From: Parvularcula dongshanensis
Lineage (GTDB): Bacteria > Pseudomonadota > Alphaproteobacteria > Caulobacterales > Parvularculaceae
Assembly (NCBI RefSeq): GCF_014199615.1
Contig: NZ_JACHOB010000001.1
Location: 62,001-126,000 of the forward strand
Length of the DNA: 64,000 nucleotides
Reading direction: 5' to 3'
The notes below the pieces were generated by a model, which was not told the DNA's origin, ran no database searches, and was given only the letters and a program-made list of their open reading frames with translations. Positions 1 through 8,619 of the stretch are shown piece after piece. The position numbers were made by a program, and so were the translations under genes. The first letter of the stretch is position 1, and the number at the start of each line of letters is the position of its first letter.

Positions 1-264
1 CGCATCGAGAACCATTACTTCCGGGCGGGCGGCTTCTTCGAACGCGAAGGCTGGATCATCGATGAGGCGTCGCGGCTCGGCACGCTGCCCGGCGTCATCG
101 TTCAAGGCCGCTACGACGTCGTTACGCCGATGAAGACCGCCTTCGAGCTGGACCGCGCGTGGCCCGGCGGAAAGCTGGTCGTCGTGCCGGATGCCGGCCA
201 CGCGGCCTCGGAGCCTGGCATCGTTTCCGCCCTCGTCCAGGCGACCGACAGCTTCGCTGGCTGA
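1..264 (+). CDS. pip: Proline iminopeptidase, C-terminal fragment (cut by window start)
   Basis: The first 87 codons are the end of an alpha/beta-hydrolase of the prolyl iminopeptidase family, which removes N-terminal proline from peptides in the cytoplasm. The visible part holds the acid turn GRYDVVTP, with the likely catalytic Asp, and the His turn DAGHAASEPG near the end. Both match the usual C-terminal third of the family. The N-terminal two thirds, including the nucleophile Ser, lie outside the window. It stops 3 bp before the convergent transporter gene. A related alpha/beta hydrolase cannot be excluded from the fragment alone. Confidence 0.85.
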   Translation, partial: RIENHYFRAGGFFEREGWIIDEASRLGTLPGVIVQGRYDVVTPMKTAFELDRAWPGGKLVVVPDAGHAASEPGIVSALVQATDSFAG

Positions 265-267
265 ACG

Positions 268-1827
268 CTACTGCTGCTCGGGCGGCAGGGCGGGCGCGGT
301 CTCGACCGGCTCGGCTTCGGCGGCTGGCCGCCCGCTCAGCCACGGCGAGACGACCGCACCGTAGACGAGCACGGCCCCGACGAAGAGAGGGCAGACCCAA
401 CGCACGAGGAAGCGCCAGCGGCGGTAGCCCGCCTCGGACGCGAAGTGCAGCTCCTCCCGGCTCGCGGTCCGGGACACGACCCAGCCCGCGAAGATCGCGG
501 TCATGAGCCCACCGAACGGCAGAAGCACGTAGGTCGTCAGCCCGTCCGTCGCATCGAGCAGCGTCTGCCCTTCGAACAGCGGAAGGAAGCCCAAGGGGTG
601 CCAGTCGTTGAAGAAGGTGTCGGCGACCTCCGCGGGCACCACGGAGAGCGCGTGGCCGCAGCCCACCAGGAACGCGACCAAGCCGAGCACGGCCGCGCCG
701 ACCACGCGCCTGCGCCGCTTCTCCTCGACGTCGAGGTCGACGTCGCCGTCGGCGAAGGCGGTGGCGACCTCGAGCAGCGAGATCGACGAGGTCAGCGCCG
801 CGAAGAAGGCCATCAGGAAGAAGGCGATCCCGAAGATCGAACCGAAGGGCATCTGGCTGAAGGCGAGCGGCAAGGTGCCGAACATGAGGCCTGGCCCGCC
901 GGCAGGCTCGAGCCCGAACTGGAAGACGATGGGGAAGATCGCGAGCCCGGCTATGAGGGCGACACCCGTATCAGCCGCGACGACGATGGAGGCCGAACCG
1001 GGGATCGACTGGTCCCGCCCAAGGTAGAGCCCGTAGGTGATCATCATCGCCGAGCCCAAGGACAAGGAGAAGAACGCTTGGCCGATGGCCGAGAGCAGGA
1101 TCGAACCGTCCGACAGCCGTTCGCCCAACGCACTCCAGTCCGGCGCGAAGAGGAAACCGAGCGCCGTGACGGCCTGTCCTTGGATCATCGCGAAGATCGA
1201 CAGGATGACGAGGAGGACGAAGAAGGTCGGCATGAGGATCGTGACGGCCGCCTCGATCCCTCCCTTGACGCCGCGGCTGACGATCCAGGTCGTAAGGCCG
1301 ATGAAGATGGCGTGGCAGAGGATCATCTTGCCCGGCGAGGCGAGAAGCTGACCGAGCTGCCCCTCGATCGCCGCGCGCTCCTGCCCGTGGAACGCACCGC
1401 CCGTCAGCCCGGCGAGCCCTTGATCCGCGATCGAGGTGAAGAGGTCCACGATCAGCGTCCAGGCGTAGTAGAGCACCCAGCCGGCGATCACCGAGTAGAA
1501 GGTGACGATCAAGAAGCTCGCGACCATGCCGACCCAGGCAAAGAGCGACCAAGCGCCGGAGCGCCCGTCCGCTTCGGCCAGCCGCCGAATCGCCGCGACC
1601 GCCGAGCCGCCGCCGCGGCGTCCCAAGAAAAGCTCCGCCGCCAGGACGGGCAAGCCGATCGCCACGATGCATAGAATGTAGAGGAGGACGAAGGCGCCGC
1701 CGCCGTTCTCACCGGCCGCGTAGGGAAACCGCCAAAGGTTTCCGAGGCCTACGGCCGATCCGACAGCGGCGAAGACGAAGGCGGCTTTCCCTGACCAAGT
1801 CTCCTGACCCGTGCTCGTCGCCGCCAT
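268..1827 (-). CDS. Sodium-dependent neurotransmitter:sodium symporter (NSS/SNF) family transporter
   Basis: This 519-residue inner-membrane protein has about 11-12 hydrophobic segments, the size of bacterial LeuT/MhsT-type Na+-coupled amino-acid symporters. The N-terminal signature GSAVGLGNLWRFPY followed by ENGGGAFVL (about residues 18-45) forms the sodium and substrate site of the family. The start chosen is the ATG beginning MAATSTGQE, with AGAGGG about 8 bp upstream. The open frame continues 151 codons further upstream, but that part has no family resemblance and runs into the divergent gene. The substrate is not predictable. It is divergent from the Hpt gene and convergent with pip. Confidence 0.92.
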   Translation of the reverse strand: MAATSTGQETWSGKAAFVFAAVGSAVGLGNLWRFPYAAGENGGGAFVLLYILCIVAIGLPVLAAELFLGRRGGGSAVAAIRRLAEADGRSGAWSLFAWVGMVASFLIVTFYSVIAGWVLYYAWTLIVDLFTSIADQGLAGLTGGAFHGQERAAIEGQLGQLLASPGKMILCHAIFIGLTTWIVSRGVKGGIEAAVTILMPTFFVLLVILSIFAMIQGQAVTALGFLFAPDWSALGERLSDGSILLSAIGQAFFSLSLGSAMMITYGLYLGRDQSIPGSASIVVAADTGVALIAGLAIFPIVFQFGLEPAGGPGLMFGTLPLAFSQMPFGSIFGIAFFLMAFFAALTSSISLLEVATAFADGDVDLDVEEKRRRRVVGAAVLGLVAFLVGCGHALSVVPAEVADTFFNDWHPLGFLPLFEGQTLLDATDGLTTYVLLPFGGLMTAIFAGWVVSRTASREELHFASEAGYRRWRFLVRWVCPLFVGAVLVYGAVVSPWLSGRPAAEAEPVETAPALPPEQQ

Positions 1828-2029
1828 CCGTTCGCCCTCTTTGCCCGCTGATCGCCCTGAACCTGCCCAAATCGTTAGGCGTTCTTTTACGCCTCCTAGC
1901 AGACACTGCCCGGGTAGCCATAGCGGCTTCGGGGGCGGGGGCGTCCTCGCGCCGCGCGGGCGGTGAAGGAACCGCTGCGCGCGCGACTTATTCGGGTTGG
2001 GTGGCACCCGACGCAAGGAGGGGAAAGCG

Positions 2030-2380
2030 ATGACGCAGAACGTGATCGAGGCCGAGCAACTGACGGTACTCGCCCATGCCGCCGGCAAGGAAGCGGTCGA
2101 GCCGATCCTGGACGCCTTCTGGCAGTCCAATGACGAGCTCGCCGACCAGCTGAGCAACGCGCTGTCCTCGCAGGACATCGACGCGATCGCCAAGGCCGCG
2201 CACGCGCTGAAGGGTTCCGCCAGCAACCTCGGCGCCGTGCGCATGGCCGAGACGGCGCGCGAGATCGAGTACGCAGGCAAGGCGAGCGACCTTCCCGCGG
2301 TGCGCAGCGCCTATGATCGCCTCTTCGGCGACATCGAGGTCACGAAGGCGGCCTTCGTCCAGCTGATGGCGTCCATCTGA
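2030..2380 (+). CDS. Hpt (histidine phosphotransfer) domain protein
   Basis: This 116-residue all-helical protein carries the Hpt signature AAHALKGSASNLG near residues 57-69, whose His is the expected phospho-acceptor. Hpt proteins relay phosphate between hybrid kinases and response regulators in the cytoplasm. The ATG at 2030 follows a strong AAGGAGGGG Shine-Dalgarno sequence, so the 11-codon TTG extension upstream is not used here. No kinase or receiver gene lies beside it, so the partner is unknown. It could belong to the ChpT-independent stand-alone Hpt proteins found in many alphaproteobacteria. Confidence 0.9.
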   Translation: MTQNVIEAEQLTVLAHAAGKEAVEPILDAFWQSNDELADQLSNALSSQDIDAIAKAAHALKGSASNLGAVRMAETAREIEYAGKASDLPAVRSAYDRLFGDIEVTKAAFVQLMASI

Positions 2381-2449
2381 CCTTCATGCCGCCACGTGGT
2401 GCGTGGCGGCCCCTGGCATGACGGTCCCGCCTGCCTTAAATGGCGCGGC

Positions 2450-3607
2450 ATGTCCGTTACCCTCGACCTCTCCCGGCCGCGCCCGGCGCGCGAAGCGGCG
2501 CCCGTCAGCCTGATCGGCCTGACGCGGCCCGAACTCGCCGCACGCCTCGCCGAGGATCTCGGTCTGGACCCGAAGAAGGCGAAGATGCGCGCCTCCCAGG
2601 TCTGGGGTTGGCTCTACAATCACGGCGTGACGGACTTCGCCGCGATGACCAACATCGCGGGCCCGATGCGCGCGCAGATGGCGGAGCGCTACGTCCTCAC
2701 CCGCCCCGAGATGGTCGAGCGACGGGTCTCGTCGGACGGCACGCGCAAATACCTCTTGCGGTTCGGTCCCGGCGTCGAGGCCGAGGCGGTCTTCATCCCC
2801 GGCGTCGGCCGTGCGGGCGCGTTGTGCGTGTCGAGCCAGGTCGGCTGCACGCTGAACTGCACCTTCTGCCACACCGGCACCCAGGCCCTGGTTCGCAACC
2901 TGACGCCCGCCGAGATCGTCGGGCAGGTCCTCGCCTGCAAGGACGACATCGAGGAGTGGCCTTCGGGGCGCGACGACCGCAAGCTGTCGAACATCGTCTT
3001 CATGGGCATGGGCGAGCCGCTCTACGCGCTGGACAGCGTGGCCGCCGCGATCGACGTGATCTCCGACGGCGAGGGCATCTCGATCTCGCGCCGCCGCATC
3101 ACCGTGTCGACCTCGGGCGTCGTCAGCCAGATGGACGCGCTCGGCGAGCGCACGGACGCGATGCTGGCGATCAGCCTGCACGCGACCAACGACGCGCTCC
3201 GCGACGAGCTGGTCCCGATCAACAAGAAGTGGCCGATCGCAGAGCTCCTCGATGCCTGCCGCCGCTACCCCGGCACGTCGAACGCCAAGCGGATCACCTT
3301 CGAGTACGTGATGCTGAAGGGCGTCAACGACTCCGACGCCGAGGCGCGCGAGCTGGTGCGCCTGCTCAAGGGCATTCCCGCGAAGATCAACCTGATCCCG
3401 TTCAACCCCTGGGCCGGCTCTCCTTACGAGTGCTCGGATTGGGACCGGATCGAAGCCTTCGCGGAGATCATCAACCGCGCGGGCTACGCCTCGCCCATCC
3501 GTACGCCGCGGGGCCGCGACGTCGGCGCGGCCTGCGGGCAGCTCAAGACCGAGAGCGTCAAGCGCCGGGCAAGCGAGCTTCGCCGCGAGCGGGTCACAGC
3601 GGACTGA
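2450..3607 (+). CDS. rlmN: 23S rRNA (adenine2503-C2)-methyltransferase RlmN, also acting on tRNA in characterised homologues
   Basis: This 385-residue radical-SAM enzyme methylates C2 of A2503 in 23S rRNA. The radical-SAM cluster CxxxCxxC lies at Cys133, Cys137 and Cys140. The C-terminal catalytic Cys of the AACGQL motif is at about residue 362. The TVSTSG and SLHATND motifs typical of RlmN/Cfr are present. The chosen ATG (MSVTLDLSR) gives the normal family length; a longer frame to 2396 adds an unlikely stretch. Cfr is less likely because of the chromosomal housekeeping setting and the RlmN-like N-terminal domain. The 3' end overlaps the convergent 3594 gene by 14 bp. Confidence 0.95.
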   Translation: MSVTLDLSRPRPAREAAPVSLIGLTRPELAARLAEDLGLDPKKAKMRASQVWGWLYNHGVTDFAAMTNIAGPMRAQMAERYVLTRPEMVERRVSSDGTRKYLLRFGPGVEAEAVFIPGVGRAGALCVSSQVGCTLNCTFCHTGTQALVRNLTPAEIVGQVLACKDDIEEWPSGRDDRKLSNIVFMGMGEPLYALDSVAAAIDVISDGEGISISRRRITVSTSGVVSQMDALGERTDAMLAISLHATNDALRDELVPINKKWPIAELLDACRRYPGTSNAKRITFEYVMLKGVNDSDAEARELVRLLKGIPAKINLIPFNPWAGSPYECSDWDRIEAFAEIINRAGYASPIRTPRGRDVGAACGQLKTESVKRRASELRRERVTAD

Positions 3608-4157
3608 CGGCCCGCCGTTCGCTGCTGGTGCGCCAGCCCCATGCCGACAGAGCGAACCAAGCGACCTCGAGGCCGAGGACGGGCCAGTTCGCGTCGACCG
3701 TCAGGACGGGAATGAGCGCGAGCGCGGCGAGCGCGTTGACGCCCAGGAAGCTCCGACGCGCGATCCGCCCGGCGGAGAACAGAAGGTACGACCCGCTGAA
3801 GGCCAAGGTGCCCGACCAGCCCAGCGTCTCGATGCCGCCGAGCGGCACGAAGGGAACCATCGCGACCCCGACGCCGCCAAGCGCCGCGAGTGGCCACAAA
3901 ACCCATTCGGGCCGCAAGGCGAGCGCCGGTCCCTCCTCCCGTCCGACGAGTGCGTAGAGGCTGACGACGGTCCAAAAGAGGTTCGTACCGACGGCCTGCC
4001 ATGACGCTTCGATGAAGGACGTGAAGGTCAGCGCCGCGGCGGCGGCCAGGTTCAGTGCGTAGTAGCGCGGGCTCGCCGCGCCCCCGGCCCGGGACAACAG
4101 GACGTGGTTGATCAGGTAGAGAAGCGTACCGGTCCAACCGATCAGGGCCAGGGTCAT
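3594..4157 (-). CDS. CBU_0592-like small integral membrane protein
   Basis: This 187-residue protein has five or six hydrophobic helices. Its first half fits the CBU_0592-type domain pattern: [18 protein letters not shown], a tryptophan-containing loop, then [12 protein letters not shown]. No biochemical function is established for the family as far as I know. The second half (about residues 80-180) repeats a similar hydrophobic layout, which suggests an internal duplication. The start ATG overlaps the stop of the solute-binding-like gene upstream by 4 bp (ATGA), so the two are probably translationally coupled. It is the last gene of the tsaD-gpsA minus-strand run. Confidence 0.75.
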   Translation of the reverse strand: MTLALIGWTGTLLYLINHVLLSRAGGAASPRYYALNLAAAAALTFTSFIEASWQAVGTNLFWTVVSLYALVGREEGPALALRPEWVLWPLAALGGVGVAMVPFVPLGGIETLGWSGTLAFSGSYLLFSAGRIARRSFLGVNALAALALIPVLTVDANWPVLGLEVAWFALSAWGWRTSSERRAVSPL

Positions 4158-5236
4158 GGTCCGACCGCGATGTGCATGTTCTTCACCAGAAGCTCGCGGC
4201 CGGACGAAGGACCATCGAGGATGAGCACGCGGCTCTCATCCGTCATCGTCTTGTAGAGGCGAGCCGTAGGAGAAGCGTTCGCGGCGCCGCAACTCCACGC
4301 GAGGACCATGAAGCTCGTCCCCGGCGGCAGGGCGAACCGGTCGCCGCTTTCCTCTGCTTGCGCGGCGGTCTCAACGCATTCGTGAACGGCGTCCCCGCCG
4401 AGCCATGACCGTCCGAGCGCGATCGGATTGCCCTCCGCCGCGATGATCCGTCCACGGTCGCGGGCCCGGTCCGGCAGCGGTGCCGGCAGGGTCTCGCCGG
4501 AAACCAGGAGTTCCTCCTCGACCAGGCGCGCATAGGCGGCGTCGAAGCGGGCCATCAGCGCTTCGCCTTCGGGGGTTCTCGGCGCGATGACGTGAAGCGG
4601 CGTTTCGTCCTCGATACCGGAGGCCGCGTGAACCAGCTTCTCCCACGCCGCGAACTCTCGGGGCAGGATCGCCTGCGCCACGGATTCGGCCATCGGTACG
4701 GCGTCGACCTCGCCGGCCAACAATTGCGCCAGCGCGTCCCGGTCACTGCCGAAGACACGCGCCGGTGCGTCCTGCCGCTCGATCAGGGCGTCGATCGTGG
4801 GACCGTAGGAGTAGCCGGCCACCCGCCCGAACAAGACCTCCCCCGCTTCCGCCCCCGCCGGCACGCCGTCCGCAGCACGGAAGCGGCGGTTCACGTAGAC
4901 GCGGTTGCGCATGGATAGGATCGGGGCCTTCGAGAAGACGACCTCTCCCGCCCGCTCGTCCGTCTTGATGTAGGGAAACGCCAGCGGCGCGCGCCCGTCG
5001 CGGACCAGGACGTAGGCGTAGCCGAAGTCGAAACGACGAAACTCGGGGAGGGCCCCCATCTCCGTCGCGACGAGGCGCATCACCCTGGTCGCGGCGCCGG
5101 GCTCTTCGCCTTCACCGCTTACGAAGGGCCGCCAAGTGTCGGTGTAGATCGGCAGTGCCTCCTGCGCGACGGACCTCGCGCCGAAGAAGCCCAGGAGCCC
5201 GATCAGGATGCTAGCGGCGCGTCTTCCAGTAGACAT
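4154..5236 (-). CDS. Exported solute-binding-like protein (SBP_bac_3-type) with extra C-terminal domain
   Basis: This 360-residue protein begins with a signal-peptide-like segment (RRAASILIGLLGFFGARSVAQ) ending near residue 25. Residues about 27-245 resemble the extracellular solute-binding family 3 fold: an initial strand LPIYTDTWRPF, a DFGYAYVLVRDGRAPLAFPY stretch, and a later GEVDAVPMAES. Residues about 250-360 form an extra region with two cysteines (HEC and WSC), which could form a disulphide in the periplasm. There is no ABC permease or ATPase nearby, so a sensor or partner role is as likely as transport. Its 5' end overlaps the preceding gene by 26 bp. Confidence 0.65.
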   Translation of the reverse strand: MSTGRRAASILIGLLGFFGARSVAQEALPIYTDTWRPFVSGEGEEPGAATRVMRLVATEMGALPEFRRFDFGYAYVLVRDGRAPLAFPYIKTDERAGEVVFSKAPILSMRNRVYVNRRFRAADGVPAGAEAGEVLFGRVAGYSYGPTIDALIERQDAPARVFGSDRDALAQLLAGEVDAVPMAESVAQAILPREFAAWEKLVHAASGIEDETPLHVIAPRTPEGEALMARFDAAYARLVEEELLVSGETLPAPLPDRARDRGRIIAAEGNPIALGRSWLGGDAVHECVETAAQAEESGDRFALPPGTSFMVLAWSCGAANASPTARLYKTMTDESRVLILDGPSSGRELLVKNMHIAVGP

Positions 5237-6428
5237 AGATGAGTCCCAAAGTTGCGACGAGCCCGAGGCCGGAGAGGAACATCAGATCGGCGTCGATGCC
5301 GGCAAAGAACGCGAGGATGTTCGAGACGCCCTCGTCCGTGTAGCCGAGCGCCGGGCGCGTCATCATCTCTCGGCTGAACTCGGTGAGGTACAAGGACAGT
5401 TCCAAGACCGCGATCAGACCGATCGCGACCAGGATGAGGTCGGTCACGAGGCCGCTGCGTTCCCCGCGCTGCGCCGTGATCTCGTCGATGCGCGCAGACG
5501 CGAGCGCGGCCATCCGTTCGCCGAGCGTCATGAGTTGATCGAACTGCCAACCATCCATGATGTCTTTGAGCAGACGAAGGTTATCGCGGTTCATGTATCC
5601 TTGCAGCGTCTCGTACTGGATACGAAGCATCTGCATTCTGGCTCGGCCTGCCCGCAGCTCTCGGCTCGCTTCCCTGATCTTCGGAGAGTGGAGGTTGACG
5701 GCCAGCGTCTCCCGCATGGCGTTGTTGAGCCGAACCTGCGCCGTCCAAACGGCCTGCGAGAGGCGCATGACGGCGGAGAGCTGCGCGAGGCGTTCCTCGG
5801 TCGTTCGTACCACGACGTAGTTCAGCCAAGTCATGGATTGGTCGCACCGTCCGTTCAGCACCGCCTCCGCGTCTTCTGGCCGGATGGTATGACGCAGCCA
5901 ATCGCGCACGAAGCGCTGTATCGCCGGAACCTCGAGGTCGGCCTCTTTCAAGACGGCGGCGCGGGATATCCAATTGCTTGGGGCAACTTCATTACGACGT
6001 TCTTCACGCAGAAGATCGGTCGGGATGCACCGTGCCAAGCGGAGGATGAGCATTTGCAAGTCCCGCTCATGCGCCGTCAGAAGCGCCTTCGTTCGCGCCT
6101 GCACCTCCTTTTGGACACGCTCTGCGTCGGGCGGCTCGTCCAAGTCGAGCGTCACCTCGGCGACGGTCACGCCGGTTTGGTAGATGTGGTAGCGGACTCG
6201 CGCCGTCCCCTCGGGCCGGCGCGGCGTGTAGACGACGAGCCTCAGGTCGTAGCCGTCCTCGGCCAGGTCTTCGAACTCGTTCCCGGCAATGCGGGCGTTC
6301 GGAACTTCGAGTTCACCGTCTTCGGGCGGCAGCGCCGCGAGCACGCGCCCGTAGGACGAGGCCCGAGGGTCGCAGCCGACGCGCAGGTGAAGCGCCGTGG
6401 AGATCGGCGCGTAGGTTAGAAACTGCAT
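5211..6428 (-). CDS. Unrecognised protein with large soluble helical domain and C-terminal membrane hairpin
   Basis: I do not recognise this 405-residue protein. Residues 1-95 look mixed alpha/beta. Residues about 100-320 are mostly long amphipathic helices rich in Arg, Glu and Leu. Two hydrophobic segments follow at about 328-348 and 382-401, and the chain ends in the basic tail WKTRR. The layout suggests a cytoplasmic domain anchored by a membrane hairpin. The ATG at 6428 is preferred because GAGGGGG lies just upstream; an ATG at 6482, abutting the gpsA stop, is possible. It is probably cotranscribed with gpsA and with the two genes downstream. Confidence 0.7.
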   Translation of the reverse strand: MQFLTYAPISTALHLRVGCDPRASSYGRVLAALPPEDGELEVPNARIAGNEFEDLAEDGYDLRLVVYTPRRPEGTARVRYHIYQTGVTVAEVTLDLDEPPDAERVQKEVQARTKALLTAHERDLQMLILRLARCIPTDLLREERRNEVAPSNWISRAAVLKEADLEVPAIQRFVRDWLRHTIRPEDAEAVLNGRCDQSMTWLNYVVVRTTEERLAQLSAVMRLSQAVWTAQVRLNNAMRETLAVNLHSPKIREASRELRAGRARMQMLRIQYETLQGYMNRDNLRLLKDIMDGWQFDQLMTLGERMAALASARIDEITAQRGERSGLVTDLILVAIGLIAVLELSLYLTEFSREMMTRPALGYTDEGVSNILAFFAGIDADLMFLSGLGLVATLGLIYVYWKTRR

Positions 6429-6482
6429 TGCCCCCTCTTCGGTCCGGCCGGGGCGGCGAGCCGCGCCGCCCGATACGGACAT

Positions 6483-7496
6483 CTACCCTTCTATCTTCAG
6501 CGGACGGTTCATCAGGTCTGCGATCGCTTCGTCCACGGCCAGCTCGCCGGACAACAGCGCTGCGACCGCCTCCGTGATCGGCATGTCCGTCCCCCGCTCT
6601 CGCGCGAGGGAGACCAGGACCGGCGCCGTGGCGGCCCCCTCCGACACCGTGCGCCTCTCCGCGATGACGTCTGCCGCGCGCCGCCCCTGCCCCATCTCGT
6701 AGCCGAGCGACATGTTGCGCGACTGGCGTGAGGAGCAGGTGAGGATGAGGTCGCCGAGGCCGGACAGCCCCGCGAGCGTCTCGGGCTTCGCGCCCATGCC
6801 GAGGGCGAAGCGTTTCGCCTCGGCGAAGCCGCGCGCCATCAGGGCGGCCTTGGCGCTCTCGCCGAGCCCCCTGCCCTCGACAATGCCGCAGGCGATGGCG
6901 AGGACGTTCTTGATCGCGCCGCCGAGCTCGGCGCCGAGGACGTCGGGCGAGTAGTAGGGGCGGAAGGTCTCGGTCGCGAGCGTGCCGAGCCAACGCGTGC
7001 CACAACTCTCGTCCGGGTCCGCCAACGTCACCGCCGTCGGCAGGCCGCGCGCCACGTCCGCCGCGAAGCTCGGCCCGGACAGGACCGCGCCGAGCGCCTC
7101 GGGCCAGGCCTCCTTCAGCACCTGATGCATCAGGCGCCCCGTCCCCCGTTCGATCCCCTTGCAGCAGAGCGCGACCGGCATCGCCGCGCCGCCCGTCGCC
7201 TCGCGCAGGGCGACGAGTTCGTCGCGCGCGGCCTGGGCCGGAACCACTAAGAGGATTCCCTCCGCCTCGCAGGCCGCAGCACGATCGGTAGTCGCCCGTA
7301 GCGTTGAAGGCAGCTCTATCTCCGGCAGGTAGGTAGCGTTTCTATGCTCCTCGTTGATCTGCCCGGCGATCTCCTCGCCCCGCGACCAGATCGAGGTCTG
7401 CCGTCCCGCCCGCGCGCAGAGCGCGGCCAGCGCCGTGCCCCAGCTGCCGGCGCCGGCGACGTAGATCCGCTCGAAGGGTTCGCGTCCGATCGTCAT
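6483..7496 (-). CDS. gpsA: NAD(P)H-dependent glycerol-3-phosphate dehydrogenase
   Basis: This 337-residue cytoplasmic enzyme reduces dihydroxyacetone phosphate to sn-glycerol-3-phosphate for phospholipid synthesis. The N-terminal nucleotide-binding loop VAGAGSWGTALA (about residues 12-23) is intact. The GpsA motifs GAIKNVLAIACG and GLGDLILTCSS, including the conserved catalytic Lys region, are present. The start is the ATG giving MTIGREPFERIYV, just before the Rossmann strand; the 39-codon upstream extension overlaps tsaD and is rejected. It lies 10 bp downstream of tsaD in the same operon. Confidence 0.96.
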   Translation of the reverse strand: MTIGREPFERIYVAGAGSWGTALAALCARAGRQTSIWSRGEEIAGQINEEHRNATYLPEIELPSTLRATTDRAAACEAEGILLVVPAQAARDELVALREATGGAAMPVALCCKGIERGTGRLMHQVLKEAWPEALGAVLSGPSFAADVARGLPTAVTLADPDESCGTRWLGTLATETFRPYYSPDVLGAELGGAIKNVLAIACGIVEGRGLGESAKAALMARGFAEAKRFALGMGAKPETLAGLSGLGDLILTCSSRQSRNMSLGYEMGQGRRAADVIAERRTVSEGAATAPVLVSLARERGTDMPITEAVAALLSGELAVDEAIADLMNRPLKIEG

Positions 7497-7506
7497 TCCG
7501 TCTCCT

Positions 7507-8559
7507 TCAGGCCTTGGGGCCCTTTCGTCCGCCGCCGATGCCGGCCACGTCCTCGTCGAGTGGCCAGCGTGGACGCGGCGCCGTGCCGAGCGCGTCCTCG
7601 GAGGGGTCCACATAGGCGCCCGCCAGCGCGATCATCGCGGCGTTGTCCGTGCAGTAGCGCAAGGACGGCACGGTCAGCGACCAGCCACGCTTCTCGACCA
7701 ACGTGCCGAGCCGTTCTCGCAGGTGCGCGTTCGCGGCGACGCCCCCCGCCGCGACGAGCCGGGTCGTCCGCGCGGGCGACATCATCATCGCGGCCTCGGT
7801 CTGCCGGACGAGGTGGTCCGCCGCGCCCGCTTGGAAACTCGCGGCCAGGTCGCGAAGGTCGCCGTCCGACAGGGGCGCCAGGCCCTCCGCCGTCTGGCGC
7901 ACCGCCGTCTTCATGCCCGAAAAGGAAAAGTCGCAGCCCGGACGCCCCAAGAGCGGCCGCGGCATGCGGAACCGCCTGGCGTTTCCGCCCTCGCCCGCGC
8001 GCTGCACGCCAGCCCCGCCGCCCGATAGCCCGAGCAGCTTCGCCGTCTTGTCGAAGGCTTCGCCCGCCGCATCGTCGATCGTGGTGCCGAGGCGGCGGAA
8101 CGCGTCCGGCCCCTCGACCAAGAGGAGCTGACTGTGACCGCCTGAGACGAGGAGCAAGAGGTAGGGGAAGGCGACCTCCGCCTCGAGGAGGACGGAGAGC
8201 GCGTGCCCTGCGAGGTGGTTCACGGGCACGAGCGGTACGCCGAGTGCCAGGGCGAGGCCCTTTCCTACGGTCAGCCCCGCCATCACGCCGCCGACGAGGC
8301 CGGGCCCGGCGGTGGCGGCGATCCGATCGAGTTCGCCATAGCTCACGCCTGCTTGTTCGACCGCTCTGTCCACGACCTCGTCCAGACGTTCGGCGTGGGC
8401 GCGCGCGGCGATCTCGGGCACGACGCCGCCGTAAGGGGCATGCGCCTCGTCCTGGCCGAGCGCGACGGAGGACAGCACCTCGGCACGCGCGCCTTCCCCC
8501 GCCCGCACCACGGCGGCGGCGGTGTCGTCGCAGCTGCTCTCGATGCCGAGGATCAGCAT
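7507..8559 (-). CDS. tsaD: tRNA N6-adenosine threonylcarbamoyltransferase TsaD
   Basis: This 350-residue protein transfers the threonylcarbamoyl group to A37 of ANN-decoding tRNAs, working with TsaB, TsaE and TsaC. The metal-site motif NHLAGH supplies His115 and His119, and the ESSCDD, GPGLVGG and SGGHSQL motifs are present. One oddity stands out: the usual YPGGP loop after KLLGL reads SGGGAG, about two residues shorter and lacking the Tyr-Pro. The ATG at 8559 gives the family N-terminus MLILGIESSC; the long upstream open frame is antisense to hemC. The gene is divergent from hemC, with 60 bp between them. Confidence 0.94.
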   Translation of the reverse strand: MLILGIESSCDDTAAAVVRAGEGARAEVLSSVALGQDEAHAPYGGVVPEIAARAHAERLDEVVDRAVEQAGVSYGELDRIAATAGPGLVGGVMAGLTVGKGLALALGVPLVPVNHLAGHALSVLLEAEVAFPYLLLLVSGGHSQLLLVEGPDAFRRLGTTIDDAAGEAFDKTAKLLGLSGGGAGVQRAGEGGNARRFRMPRPLLGRPGCDFSFSGMKTAVRQTAEGLAPLSDGDLRDLAASFQAGAADHLVRQTEAAMMMSPARTTRLVAAGGVAANAHLRERLGTLVEKRGWSLTVPSLRYCTDNAAMIALAGAYVDPSEDALGTAPRPRWPLDEDVAGIGGGRKGPKA

Positions 8560-8619
8560 GGTGTTGCGCCTCTCATGGGGCGCCCCTAGCACGCCTTTCG
8601 TAGCTGGGACCCCCTCGCC

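Noticed and set aside
2440-3957. 505-codon open frame on the plus strand overlapping rlmN
   Set aside because: It is out of frame with rlmN, very rich in Arg, Pro and Gly, and matches no family. Long spurious frames are expected in DNA of this G+C content.
4154-5236. Part of an ABC amino-acid uptake operon
   Set aside because: No permease or ATPase gene lies within many kilobases on either side.
5211-6428. Unknown membrane protein considered as a CorA-type magnesium channel
   Set aside because: The layout of a soluble helical domain plus two C-terminal helices is similar, but the GMN motif between the helices is missing.
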